Assembly (NCBI RefSeq): GCF_021021555.1
Contig: NZ_JAINWA010000003.1
Coordinates: 1,426,001 to 1,490,000 of the forward strand
Direction of reading: 5' to 3'
Origin: Teretinema zuelzerae
GTDB taxonomy: Bacteria; Spirochaetota; Spirochaetia; Treponematales; Treponemataceae
Length of the DNA stretch: 64,000 nt
Both the position numbers and the translations under genes were made by a program. Positions 41,715 through 50,543 of the stretch are shown here, piece by piece. Position 1 is the first letter of the stretch. Each line of letters opens with the position of its first letter. The notes beneath the pieces were generated by a model. It saw only the letters and a list, made by a program, of their open reading frames with translations. It had not been told where the DNA came from and ran no database searches.

Positions 41715-42944
41715 ATGAAAATCTGGATAAAATACGCGGCGGGCATCCTGATCGGCATTCTGTTCGCTCTTGTCGCTCCGTCGGAAACACCTTCGTTCGT
41801 TGAAACAATAGACATCATCACATCCATGGTTGTTCAATTCGGCAGATACAGTCTGTATCCCTTGTTGTTTTTCAGCTTTGCCGTCGCCGTATACGAACTG
41901 CGCGAAAGCAAGTCGCTCTTCCGCCTCGGCGCCATCACAGCCGGAGTTATCAGTATATCCTCAATATTCCTCGCAGTCATTGGACTTTTTGCGGTTTTAG
42001 CGCGCAATCCCTCTCGAATTCCCATATTCGTGGAAGCTACCGGCGAGATTGAAAAAATAGGAGTCGCGAACAGCCTCCTCCAGCTCTTCCCCTCGAGCGC
42101 CTTCGAAGCGCTGGCAAACGGAGCCTTCATTCTGCCCCTGTGCATCTTCGCGGGTTTCGCCGGCGCGGGCGCGACGGTTGACAAAAACACTTCTAAACCC
42201 GCGATGACAATGTTCGACTCGCTTTCCCGCATCTCCTACGCCGTCATGACATTCTTCGTCGATATCCTTTCGGTCGGAATGATAGCCCTGGGCGTGAACT
42301 GGATGATCCAATACCGAAGCATGCTCGCGTCGAGAGTTTACTGGGACTTCATCCTCCTGCTGCTCGTATGCCTTTTCGCCGTCGGCCTTGTGCTCTACCC
42401 CCTGATCCTCAGACTCGTCTGCGGGAAGATCAATCCCTACCGCGTGCTGTACGCCGGAATCGCGCCGGTCATCGCGGCCTTCTTCTCCGGGGACGCGACA
42501 ATGACTCTTCCGGTCCTCCTGCGCCACGCGAACGAAAGCATGGGAGTGCGCCGCCGCGTCACTTCCGTCACCCTGCCGCTCTTCTCGGTATTCGCCCGTG
42601 GAGGAACCGCGCTCACCGTAATCATCAGCTTCGTCGTCATTCTCAAGTCCTATTCCAGCCTCGGCATAGCGGCCGCGGACATGCTCTGGATACTGATAGC
42701 CGCGACGATCCTTTCTTTTTTCCTGGGACGCTTTTCGAGCGGGGGAGCATACATAGCCCTCGCGGCTCTCTGCTCCCTGTACGGAAGAGGCCTCGAAAGC
42801 GGATACCTTATTCTGAAACCCGCGGCCTTTTTCATCGGCTCGGTAGCCGCCGCTCTGGACGCCCTGACGGCGATTACCGGAAGCTATATCATCGCGAAAA
42901 AGACCGACGTTCTCCATCACCGCGACCTGAGATTCTACATCTAG
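41715..42944 (+). CDS. Dicarboxylate/amino acid:cation symporter (DAACS family), divergent
   Basis: A 409-residue secondary transporter of the GltP/DctA fold, with eight or more membrane segments and the two hairpin loops. The Ser-rich hairpin is poorly kept, and the Asn-Met-Asp-Gly-Thr motif that binds sodium and substrate in most members reads FARGGTA here, so ion coupling or substrate may differ. Family recognised from SGDATMTLPVLLRHANESM and from overall topology. No Shine-Dalgarno; leaderless start predicted. Confidence 0.75.
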   Translation: MKIWIKYAAGILIGILFALVAPSETPSFVETIDIITSMVVQFGRYSLYPLLFFSFAVAVYELRESKSLFRLGAITAGVISISSIFLAVIGLFAVLARNPSRIPIFVEATGEIEKIGVANSLLQLFPSSAFEALANGAFILPLCIFAGFAGAGATVDKNTSKPAMTMFDSLSRISYAVMTFFVDILSVGMIALGVNWMIQYRSMLASRVYWDFILLLLVCLFAVGLVLYPLILRLVCGKINPYRVLYAGIAPVIAAFFSGDATMTLPVLLRHANESMGVRRRVTSVTLPLFSVFARGGTALTVIISFVVILKSYSSLGIAAADMLWILIAATILSFFLGRFSSGGAYIALAALCSLYGRGLESGYLILKPAAFFIGSVAAALDALTAITGSYIIAKKTDVLHHRDLRFYI

Positions 42945-43008
42945 CGGCCGGCCGAAGAGAGTTCGGCCGCGGGTCGGTCCCCGCCGCGCCGCTTTAACGC
43001 CGGCAGGC

Positions 43009-43037
43009 TTGATTCCCGGGCCTCGCGGCGTTATCCT
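43009..43037 (+). promoter_or_regulatory. Promoter of cheD
   Basis: -35 TTGATT (43009-43014), 17-base spacer, -10 TATCCT (43032-43037), ending six bases before the ATG at 43044. Same -10 and same distance as the symporter promoter. Confidence 0.65.
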
Positions 43038-43043
43038 TAATGC

Positions 43044-43661
43044 ATGACCCGCCCCAAACTCGAATTTACCGATGCTCCCGACATTCCCCGAGTCACGCTG
43101 AACCCCGGAATGTTCTACGTCACAGCGAAGACTGAGCTCATCACCACCCTGCTGGGCTCCTGCGTATCCGTATGCCTCCAGGACAAGGAAGCGGGAATTT
43201 CCGGCATGAACCACTTTCTTCTCGCGAACCAGCGGTATGCCCGCAACATGCCCGCCAGCGTAACGGAAGCAGGCCGGTACGGAATTCACGCGATGGAAGT
43301 GCTCATCAACAGCATGATTCAAAAGGGCGCGAAGCGAAGCAGGCTCAGGGCGAAGGCATTCGGAGGCGGCAACGTCATCAAGGCGTTCGCGAACGACAAC
43401 TTCAACTGCGTTGGAGAGGTTAACAGCCGTTTTGTGAAAGAATTCCTGGAAACGGAAAAGATTCCGATAGACGCGGAAGATCTGGGAGGGACTGACGGCA
43501 GGGTTATCGCGTTCAGAACTGACACCTTCAAGGTGTACCGAAGGTTCATCCAGAAAAGCGCTTCCATCGAGATCGAAAAAGACGAACACAGCCTGTGGGA
43601 AAAAGAAATCAAACACCGGGACGCGGAAAAGGACGACAGCTCGGTCATCCTCTTCAACTGA
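43044..43661 (+). CDS. cheD: Chemoreceptor glutamine deamidase CheD
   Basis: Deamidates glutamines in chemoreceptors and binds CheC in chemotaxis adaptation; 205 residues. The catalytic Cys40 lies in TTLLGSCVSVC, His57 17 residues later in GMNHFLL, and Thr34 six residues before the Cys, matching the Thr-Cys-His arrangement of CheD. The C-terminal ~45 residues are a charged extension. It is not next to other chemotaxis genes. No Shine-Dalgarno; leaderless start predicted. Confidence 0.9.
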   Translation: MTRPKLEFTDAPDIPRVTLNPGMFYVTAKTELITTLLGSCVSVCLQDKEAGISGMNHFLLANQRYARNMPASVTEAGRYGIHAMEVLINSMIQKGAKRSRLRAKAFGGGNVIKAFANDNFNCVGEVNSRFVKEFLETEKIPIDAEDLGGTDGRVIAFRTDTFKVYRRFIQKSASIEIEKDEHSLWEKEIKHRDAEKDDSSVILFN

Positions 43662-43666
43662 CCCCG

Positions 43667-46519
43667 CTATTTTCCGGGAATATGGATTACCTCGCGGGGC
43701 TTTGAACCGTTTGCAGGACCGACGATCCCGCGCTCCTCCATCTCCTCCACCAGGCGCGCGGCGCGGTTGTATCCGATTTTCAGCTTTCGCTGAATGTAGG
43801 ACGCGCTCGCCTTCCCCGCCAACACAACGATTTCCAGCGCCTTGTCGTAGAGGGGATCGTCCCCTTCGGAAAAGAGGCTCGCGTCGATATCGCCTTCTTC
43901 GTCGTCCTCGACGAAGATTTCTTCGTCTATATAATCGGGTTCCCCGAGCGTTTTCACGAATTCGACCACATGCTCGACTTCTTCCTCGGAGACGAAGGCT
44001 CCCTGAATGCGGACAGGGAAGGGATCGGTCGCGCTCGCGTAGAGCATGTCTCCCCGCCCCAGCAGCTTTTCCGCTCCGACCTGATCGATGATGATGCGGC
44101 TGTCCATCTTGGACGCGACCATGAAGGCGATGCGGGTGGGAATATTCGCCTTGATCAGTCCGGTGATGACGTCGATAGAGGGGCGCTGGGTCGCGAGAAC
44201 CAGGTGGATGCCGACGGCGCGGCTCATGGCGCACAGGCGGGCCACCGTGGATTCAAGCTCCTTGCCGGTGGTCGCCATGAGGTCAGCGAATTCGTCGATG
44301 ATGACCACGATGTAGGGCAGCCGCTCGGTCGCGATGTTGCGCTCGCGGATTCTGCGGTTATAGCTTTTAATGTCGCGCACCCCCATGCCGTCGAGCATGG
44401 CGTAGCGGCGCTCCATTTCGCACAGGCAGTATTGCAGGGCCTGGAAGGCCTTTTTCGGCTCGGTGATGACCGGCGAAAGAATATGGCCGATGTCGTTGTA
44501 GAGCTTGAGTTCGACGATCTTCGGATCGATGAGCAGCAGCTTTACTTCCTCCGGAGAGCGTTTGTACAAAATGGACAGAATGATCGAGTTTACGCAGACG
44601 GACTTTCCCGAACCGGTGGATCCCGCGATCAAGAGGTGCGGAGTGGAAGCAAGATCCAAAAGCTGGGCCTCGCCGGAAATATCCTTGCCCAGAACCACCG
44701 GAATTTCCATCTTCTTCGCGGAAGGCGTATCCGTTTCGATCAACTCGCGGAAGCTGACGATGGCGCGCTTTACGTTCGGAACCTCGATCCCGACCGCGTG
44801 CTTGCCCGGGATGGGTGCGACGATGCGGACGCTCGAAGCCGCGAGCCTGAGCGCGATATTGTCCTGAAGGCCGACGATGCGTGAGAGTTTCACGCCGGGA
44901 GCCGGTAAAATCTCGAACATCGTGATGACCGGCCCCTTCCTGATTCCGGTGACGTCTGCCTGTATCCTGAACTCGTTCAGCGTATCTTTCAGGGCGGCTG
45001 CCGCCCGGCGGGTCGCGTCGTCGATGATCCAGTACTCCCCGTCGGGGTAGGAGGTGAGAATCTCTACCGGAACCCGATAGGAAGCTCCGGCTTTATGCGC
45101 GGGAGGAGAAGAGAATTCCTCGGGAAGGGAGATAGCCGGAGATTCGGCCGCTTCTTCGAACAAAACGTCGTCGATGAAATCGTCGACAAGGTCTTCGTCG
45201 ACGAGATCCTCATCAACCAGGTCCTCATCGACCAGATCCTCGTCTGCCATGTCGTCGTCGCTTATTTCTTCGTCGGCAAGATACGGATCGGGCAGATCGG
45301 CTTCGTTGTCCGCGGCGAATTCGGGTTCGTCGTCGGGCTGATCGGTTTCGTCGAAATTTTCGCCGGGAATCGGGTCGCCCTGCAGGGGCGCTTCATTTTC
45401 CCCGGCGGAAAATTCTTCGTGAACCGGTTCGGAGACGAACTCGTCGGCCAGCTCTTCGTCGGGCAGGATATCGTCAGAGAGGACGTCAAGATCTTCGATT
45501 GTGCTCGTGACCGCGTGCCTGCTGAAGTCCACATAGACCGGCGATTCGATTTCCTTTTTTACGACCGCGGCGGTCGGCGCTTCGGCGGTCAGTGATTCGG
45601 AGGTCGGCGCTTCGGAGGAAGCAGGGACGGAAGGGGCAGGCTGGGTTGCCCGCGAGACAGTTTCGGATGCGGGCCCTGAAGGCATTCGCGATTCAGGAGA
45701 GGATTCCGCCTGAGGCGGGATCGATTCTACTTCAGGGGCGATGCCGGCTTCTTCCTCCGCCTCCGCGATGGTTTTCATGAGGGGGTCTTCAAACGAGGGC
45801 TTTCCTGCGTTCACGTCGGGGAAGCTGAAATCGTCGTCCAGGGAAGCCATGGAATTTTCGGTTTCGTTCTCTTCCGAAACCACTTCTATCCCGTACAAAG
45901 CTTCCGGCGAGGCGAGAACGTCTTCTCCATCCGCTGTTGCAGGAACCGGCGAGGCGAGCGGATCGGAGAGCGTGGAAGCGCGCGGTCGCGCATAATCCGG
46001 TTCTTCCGTGCTCCGGCCGCTGTCCTGCGGTGTTTCGCCGGCATGATTCGATTTCGAACCAGCGCCGTTTTTGGACAAAAGTAGATCGGCGATATGGATG
46101 GACGCGAGGATTTCGCCGAATACCGCGAAAAGCGCGGTAAGGACGATCCCTATGTGGGCCCCGGACAGAAGGATCGAGCCGGCGAGGAGAACGGACGCTT
46201 TTCCGTAGAGGGCTTCAGCCAGGGCGACAGTGAAAAATGGAACGGGAAACGAGGCGAAGAGCACGCCGGCGCGGAGCGACCACCCCGGCACGAACAGCGC
46301 AATGGCGGCTCCGAGAAGAAAGGCGGGAACGAGGAAGGACGAATAGCCGTAGCCCGCAAGGAGAATTTCTCCCGGCAAAAGCAGCCAGCCGGCCGAACCG
46401 TCCAGAGGAAAAAGAACGAACAGAAGGGAGGCGCACAACAGAGCCGCCGCGGCTATAAAGACTGTTCCGAGCGCAACCAGGACGATCCGTCTGCCGTCGT
46501 TTGTTTCATCATTTTGCAT
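43667..46519 (-). CDS. ftsK: DNA translocase FtsK/SpoIIIE
   Basis: A 950-residue septal DNA pump. About four membrane helices lie in residues 10-140, then a long acidic, Pro/Glu/Asp-rich linker (about 150-490) that includes a tandem DEDLV repeat near residues 420-445. The motor has Walker A GSTGSGKS (about residue 630), Walker B VVIIDEFADL, and the C-terminal winged-helix gamma domain (ASYIQRKLKIGYNRAARLVE) that reads polar DNA sequences. Last gene of the leftward envelope operon; it converges on cheD with a five-base gap. Confidence 0.93.
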   Translation of the reverse strand: MQNDETNDGRRIVLVALGTVFIAAAALLCASLLFVLFPLDGSAGWLLLPGEILLAGYGYSSFLVPAFLLGAAIALFVPGWSLRAGVLFASFPVPFFTVALAEALYGKASVLLAGSILLSGAHIGIVLTALFAVFGEILASIHIADLLLSKNGAGSKSNHAGETPQDSGRSTEEPDYARPRASTLSDPLASPVPATADGEDVLASPEALYGIEVVSEENETENSMASLDDDFSFPDVNAGKPSFEDPLMKTIAEAEEEAGIAPEVESIPPQAESSPESRMPSGPASETVSRATQPAPSVPASSEAPTSESLTAEAPTAAVVKKEIESPVYVDFSRHAVTSTIEDLDVLSDDILPDEELADEFVSEPVHEEFSAGENEAPLQGDPIPGENFDETDQPDDEPEFAADNEADLPDPYLADEEISDDDMADEDLVDEDLVDEDLVDEDLVDDFIDDVLFEEAAESPAISLPEEFSSPPAHKAGASYRVPVEILTSYPDGEYWIIDDATRRAAAALKDTLNEFRIQADVTGIRKGPVITMFEILPAPGVKLSRIVGLQDNIALRLAASSVRIVAPIPGKHAVGIEVPNVKRAIVSFRELIETDTPSAKKMEIPVVLGKDISGEAQLLDLASTPHLLIAGSTGSGKSVCVNSIILSILYKRSPEEVKLLLIDPKIVELKLYNDIGHILSPVITEPKKAFQALQYCLCEMERRYAMLDGMGVRDIKSYNRRIRERNIATERLPYIVVIIDEFADLMATTGKELESTVARLCAMSRAVGIHLVLATQRPSIDVITGLIKANIPTRIAFMVASKMDSRIIIDQVGAEKLLGRGDMLYASATDPFPVRIQGAFVSEEEVEHVVEFVKTLGEPDYIDEEIFVEDDEEGDIDASLFSEGDDPLYDKALEIVVLAGKASASYIQRKLKIGYNRAARLVEEMEERGIVGPANGSKPREVIHIPGK

Positions 46520-46584
46520 CGCTATACTCCCGCAAGGTGTCTCACTCGATCAAATCGGAACGCACGGAGAAACGAGGCGAACCG

Positions 46585-47388
46585 TTAGACAAGCGTAAAA
46601 TAAACGGCCAGCGAAATTCCCATGGGCACCAGGTAGAAGGCGAACCAGCCCAGCCTGCCCCGATTTATCAGGGCTAAAAGGAATTTCAGGGATGCCAGGC
46701 CTACCACAAAGGAAGACAGCATCCCCGCCGCCAGTGAAACGGCGGAAACCGTTCCCATGAGAGTATCGGCATCTTTTACCTCGAGGATAAATGCCGCGAG
46801 TATCGCCGGGATCGCTAAAAGGAAAGAAAATTCCCCCGCCTTTTTCCGGTCGATTCCGCACAGGAGGGCGGCGGATATCGTGCTGCCGGAGCGGGAAATG
46901 CCGGGAATCACGCCGATTCCCTGCGCCGCGCCGATTATGAGGCCCTGAAGGATGCCGGGCTCGGCGGGAGCCTTTTTAGACTGATACCGGCCGGAAAAAA
47001 ACAATACAAGGCCGGTGCAGACGAGGGCGCAGGAAATCCAGAAGGGCGGAAGCGTTTCCACCACATCCTTGATCGAAAAGCCGATAACCGCGGTTACAAG
47101 GGTCGCCGTAATAAGGGCAAGGATCAGCCGGCCTTCCGCCTTGTCTGATTCGAGCGGCTTCCGCGCGGCGTAGCGCCAGACGGTCAGCAGGAGTTCGGCG
47201 ATTCTCCGGCGGAACACGACCAGGACCGCGAAGAGAGTCGCCAGATGGAGGCAGACGTCGAAAAGGAGAGGAACCTCCGAAAGGTTCATGAAATGGGCGG
47301 CCAGGGCGAGATGGCCGGAGCTTGAGACGGGCAAAAACTCGGCAATGCCCTGCAGGGCGCCCAGAAAAACAGCCTGTAAAATAGTCAT
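46585..47388 (-). CDS. uppP: Undecaprenyl-diphosphatase
   Basis: A 267-residue membrane enzyme that recycles undecaprenyl pyrophosphate for wall synthesis. The two active-site regions are present: GIAEFLPVSSSGHL (residues 14-27) and PGISRSGST, in a polytopic background of about eight helices. The ATG at 47388 has GGAG nine bases upstream and lies 19 bases after the stop of the transglycosylase gene. It fits the operon theme of wall metabolism and division. Confidence 0.94.
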   Translation of the reverse strand: MTILQAVFLGALQGIAEFLPVSSSGHLALAAHFMNLSEVPLLFDVCLHLATLFAVLVVFRRRIAELLLTVWRYAARKPLESDKAEGRLILALITATLVTAVIGFSIKDVVETLPPFWISCALVCTGLVLFFSGRYQSKKAPAEPGILQGLIIGAAQGIGVIPGISRSGSTISAALLCGIDRKKAGEFSFLLAIPAILAAFILEVKDADTLMGTVSAVSLAAGMLSSFVVGLASLKFLLALINRGRLGWFAFYLVPMGISLAVYFTLV

Positions 47389-47407
47389 GGAAGGATTCTC
47401 CGGTGGT

Positions 47408-49444
47408 TCAGAATATGTCGCGGACAGCCTGTCCGGCGTTTTTTTGATTGTAAAGATACCCGTAAACAGCCGAGGCCGCAAGCACCTTCCGGCCGTAATC
47501 GCGCGTTTCGGCAAAGGGGAGGCTTTCAAGAAAGAGATCGGGCGGAAGGGTTCCCGAAATGCGAACCCATGAGCGCAGGCGGGAAATTCCCGCGTTGTAC
47601 GCGAAAAGGGCGTGCATGATGTTTCCGTCGAGGCGGCCGATCAGTTCGTCCAGATAAAAGGCGCCGAATCTGATGTTCGTCGCGGGATCGGAAAGGTCGT
47701 AGTCGGCGACTTTCAGCTTGCGCGCGACGTCCCCGGCGGTTCCGGCCATCAGTTGCGTTAAGCCCTGAGCTCCGGCGCCGGATGAAACCGCGGGCCGGAA
47801 GAAGCTTTCCGTGCGGATAAGGCCGTACAGGAGAGCGGAATCGACTTTCTCGGTCCGGGCGGCCTCCACCAGGTCGAGCCAGGGCCGGGGATAAATAAAC
47901 GAGAGATCCTCCCGGGTGATTTCGCGATCGGCAGGACGGACGGATTCGAGAACCAGCAGAGCCGCGTCGTCGTAGCGGCCCGCCTCCGAAAGGCCTTCCG
48001 CAAGCTCGCGCGCGTATTCCGGAGAGAGGGATGGAAAGCGTTTGTGCGCCATGGGCAGAACCAGCTCGGGTAGCTTCCATTCGATGAGCGAACGGAAGAC
48101 GGCCATCCACTCCTCCTGCCGCTCCGCAAGATCGCCGGAAAAAGAGGTTTTTTTCCGGACGACCGCCCCTTCGGGGTTCTCCAGGGGAATTCCCAGGGCG
48201 TCGGCCGCAAGAAGCCGGTAATAGAGTGTTGTATGATCCCGCTCCCATACCGCGCGCAGAAGCCGCTCTTCTTCCTCCGGAGGCAAAACGCCTGAGCGTG
48301 CAAGAAGATAATCGAAGCGAACCTGCGTGTCTCCGTCGGCATACGGGCCTGTTTTTTCGGCCAATTCGCGGAGGGATTTCCAGTCGCCGGCACGTACGAG
48401 TTCAGCGGTAAAGGAAGCGAGAAGATTCGAGAAGGCCGGAGAATCGGTCCACAGGGGAGCGGCAAGGACGAAATCCGAGAGCCGTTCGGCGCGGGATTGA
48501 GTGCGGCCGAAATCGAGCCGATACCAGAGGGCGCTGTCCCTGTCGGCTGCGCTGTCCGCATAGGCATGGGCCTTGTCCATGAATTCCCGCGAGCGCGCCC
48601 CGCCGGTTTTTTCTTCGAGCCTCGCGGCGTAAAAATACAACACATGGGAGGCTTCCCGGAAGTCGCTTTGGGCGAGCGCGGCGCAGCGGCCGGCTGCGGA
48701 AAGAAGGAGATCGCGGGCAAGAGCGGCGTCCGGAGCTCCCCTGAAGGCCGCGTTTCCCAGATCGGAAAGAACGGCGCGGGGCAGGGCGGCGTCGACGCCG
48801 GCGGGAAGGTTTTCCAACACCGGGCGGGCAATCGTCCAGGCAGGCCCGTAGTCGCGCTCTGCCATGGCGATCCGCAAGCGAAGCAGCTCTGTCCAGGATC
48901 CCTCTATACCCGGCTTTTCAAGCGCAGTGCGGGCCGCGGAGAGCAGATCCCGATCCAGCGGCCGCGAAAGCACCCAGAGTACGCCTTCCGGCACATCGGA
49001 ATATCTTCCCGAGACGAACAAGAGCCTTTCGCGCTCGGCGGCGAGAGAAGCAGCCTGCAATTCGGGAAACGAGCCGTCGGTCGAGGGGGAGCGCAACGCG
49101 CTTTCCGCTATCTCCAGCCGATCCTCGATCGCGCCGGAAGCGAGAATCGAGGACAGAGCCAGGCTCCTCCAGGGTTCAGGCGATTTTTGCGCGGCAAGCC
49201 GGAAGAAGGCGCGCGCCTCGTCTACCCTTCCCGCTTTTTGGAGATGGGAGGCGAACAACCAGGCGGCGCCCGGAGACGACTTCAAGATACGGGAATACCG
49301 CGCGGGAGGAATTTCGTCAAACCAGGAGAAATCTCCCTTCGAGAGCGAGTCTGCGATTGAATCAAAGGATTTTCCCCACGCGCCCTCCGGAACGGAGGCG
49401 GGAGAGCAGGAAATCAGGAGCGACAGGAACGCTGAAATGAACAT
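47408..49444 (-). CDS. SLT-type lytic transglycosylase lipoprotein
   Basis: A 678-residue protein with an N-terminal signal and lipobox LLISC (Cys13), an alpha-helical superhelical body (about 30-520) like Slt70, and a C-terminal SLT domain. The catalytic Glu is in YGLIRTESFF (about residue 544), followed by SGAGAQGLTQLM and FAYNAG, the standard SLT signatures. It would cleave peptidoglycan between MurNAc and GlcNAc with anhydro-ring formation. Start at 49444, 19 bases after the LysM gene. Confidence 0.88.
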   Translation of the reverse strand: MFISAFLSLLISCSPASVPEGAWGKSFDSIADSLSKGDFSWFDEIPPARYSRILKSSPGAAWLFASHLQKAGRVDEARAFFRLAAQKSPEPWRSLALSSILASGAIEDRLEIAESALRSPSTDGSFPELQAASLAAERERLLFVSGRYSDVPEGVLWVLSRPLDRDLLSAARTALEKPGIEGSWTELLRLRIAMAERDYGPAWTIARPVLENLPAGVDAALPRAVLSDLGNAAFRGAPDAALARDLLLSAAGRCAALAQSDFREASHVLYFYAARLEEKTGGARSREFMDKAHAYADSAADRDSALWYRLDFGRTQSRAERLSDFVLAAPLWTDSPAFSNLLASFTAELVRAGDWKSLRELAEKTGPYADGDTQVRFDYLLARSGVLPPEEEERLLRAVWERDHTTLYYRLLAADALGIPLENPEGAVVRKKTSFSGDLAERQEEWMAVFRSLIEWKLPELVLPMAHKRFPSLSPEYARELAEGLSEAGRYDDAALLVLESVRPADREITREDLSFIYPRPWLDLVEAARTEKVDSALLYGLIRTESFFRPAVSSGAGAQGLTQLMAGTAGDVARKLKVADYDLSDPATNIRFGAFYLDELIGRLDGNIMHALFAYNAGISRLRSWVRISGTLPPDLFLESLPFAETRDYGRKVLAASAVYGYLYNQKNAGQAVRDIF

Positions 49445-49463
49445 CCAGCGTCCCTGCGGTCCG

Positions 49464-50432
49464 TTACTTCGGCGGAATGGTAAGATAGGTTCCAGAAATA
49501 ATCAGGTTCGGATTCTTGATCTTATTGTACGTTGAAATTTTCTTGTACAACCAGGGATTTCGGTAATAGGTCTCCGCGAGATCCCACAGGGTATCGCCCC
49601 ACTTGATCTTGTAGCGGATTTCCTTGGCCTCGGGAGCGGGTTCAGGCTGAACGGGAACGACTACCGGCTCTTCCGATACGACGGCGACAGGCTCTTCCTG
49701 GGCAACCTCTACGGGAGGAGGCGTCTGAACCTCTGGAAGAGGTTCCGGTTCGACGGGCGTTTCCACGACCGGAACCACGGGAGCCTCGACGGTTACCGGC
49801 GCCGAACGCGCCGATTCCTGAAGGGTTCTATTCAAGAGCATCACGCGCGCTGAGACGAAAAGCGCGAGAACCAGAGCGAGTACGCCGATCGCGAGGATGA
49901 GGACGCACAGCCATGCGGGCATGAAGATGCCGTTTCGTTTTTCTTCTTCTTGTGTCATTTCGTATAATCCCTCCGGAGCGGTTCCGGGAACCGCGCCTTC
50001 TGTCACTACATACCGATGATCCGGATCCTCGCCGAGCGGGAGGTCGGAATTTATCGGGGTCAAGTCAAAATCGGGCAAATTGTAGAGCGAATCCTTATCG
50101 AGAGTTTCAAGGGAAACAGTGAGAACCTGCCGGGTGTTCGAATCGAGATCCACGGCTTCGGCGGAAAGCTCGTTGTCCTCGTCGAGTGCGAGAGTCAGTT
50201 CGATGGTGGGCTCGCCGGAAGGCTTCTGAGCGATATCTTCGATCATCAGAGTGCCAACATATTCGGCTTCGGAGATATCCTCCGAGGATGAACGGAACAG
50301 ATTGATTTGAACGCTCGTCTGATCGTCGCGCACAGTGGTCAGATCAAGCGCTTTCCGGGCAGGGATTCCTTCTTCAAGAACAGGGAAGAACTTGCTGTCC
50401 GCCAGTTTAATACCAATAGACGCAGCTGCCAT
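49464..50432 (-). CDS. Membrane protein fusing an Hsp70-like peptide-binding domain to LysM
   Basis: A 322-residue protein. Residues about 4-110 resemble the beta-sandwich substrate-binding domain of DnaK/Hsp70: GIKLADSKFFPVLEEG, DDQTSVQINLF and the ELTLALDEDNELSAEAVD strand pair match that domain in order, without any ATPase domain. One membrane helix follows (about 171-195), a Pro/Val/Glu-rich linker, and a C-terminal LysM domain (about 272-320; KIKWGDTLWDLAETYY) that binds peptidoglycan. The start at 50432 has GAGG upstream. By orientation the Hsp70-like part is cytoplasmic and LysM outside. It heads the wall operon; coupling of cytoplasmic state to wall is inference. Confidence 0.7.
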   Translation of the reverse strand: MAAASIGIKLADSKFFPVLEEGIPARKALDLTTVRDDQTSVQINLFRSSSEDISEAEYVGTLMIEDIAQKPSGEPTIELTLALDEDNELSAEAVDLDSNTRQVLTVSLETLDKDSLYNLPDFDLTPINSDLPLGEDPDHRYVVTEGAVPGTAPEGLYEMTQEEEKRNGIFMPAWLCVLILAIGVLALVLALFVSARVMLLNRTLQESARSAPVTVEAPVVPVVETPVEPEPLPEVQTPPPVEVAQEEPVAVVSEEPVVVPVQPEPAPEAKEIRYKIKWGDTLWDLAETYYRNPWLYKKISTYNKIKNPNLIISGTYLTIPPK

Positions 50433-50466
50433 GGCCGTACCTCTTTTTATCAATCTCTTACTATTT

Positions 50467-50496
50467 ACTGTAGTATGCCGGCAAGGCTCTTGTCAA
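50467..50496 (-). promoter_or_regulatory. Promoter of the LysM-SLT-uppP-ftsK operon
   Basis: Read leftward: -35 TTGACA (50491-50496), an 18-base spacer, -10 TACAGT (50467-50472). The predicted start leaves a leader of roughly 28 bases with a ribosome-binding site. Confidence 0.6.
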
Positions 50497-50505
50497 CGCA
50501 GATTG

Positions 50506-50534
50506 TTGACAGCCCTTTGGATGCCAATCATAAT
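50506..50534 (+). promoter_or_regulatory. Promoter of the TPR protein gene
   Basis: Perfect -35 TTGACA (50506-50511), 17-base spacer, -10 CATAAT (50529-50534). The -10 ends nine bases before the ATG at 50544 with no Shine-Dalgarno, so the leader would be two or three bases at most. It is divergent from, and only nine bases away from, the -35 of the wall operon promoter. Confidence 0.75.
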
Positions 50535-50543
50535 GTACTATAT

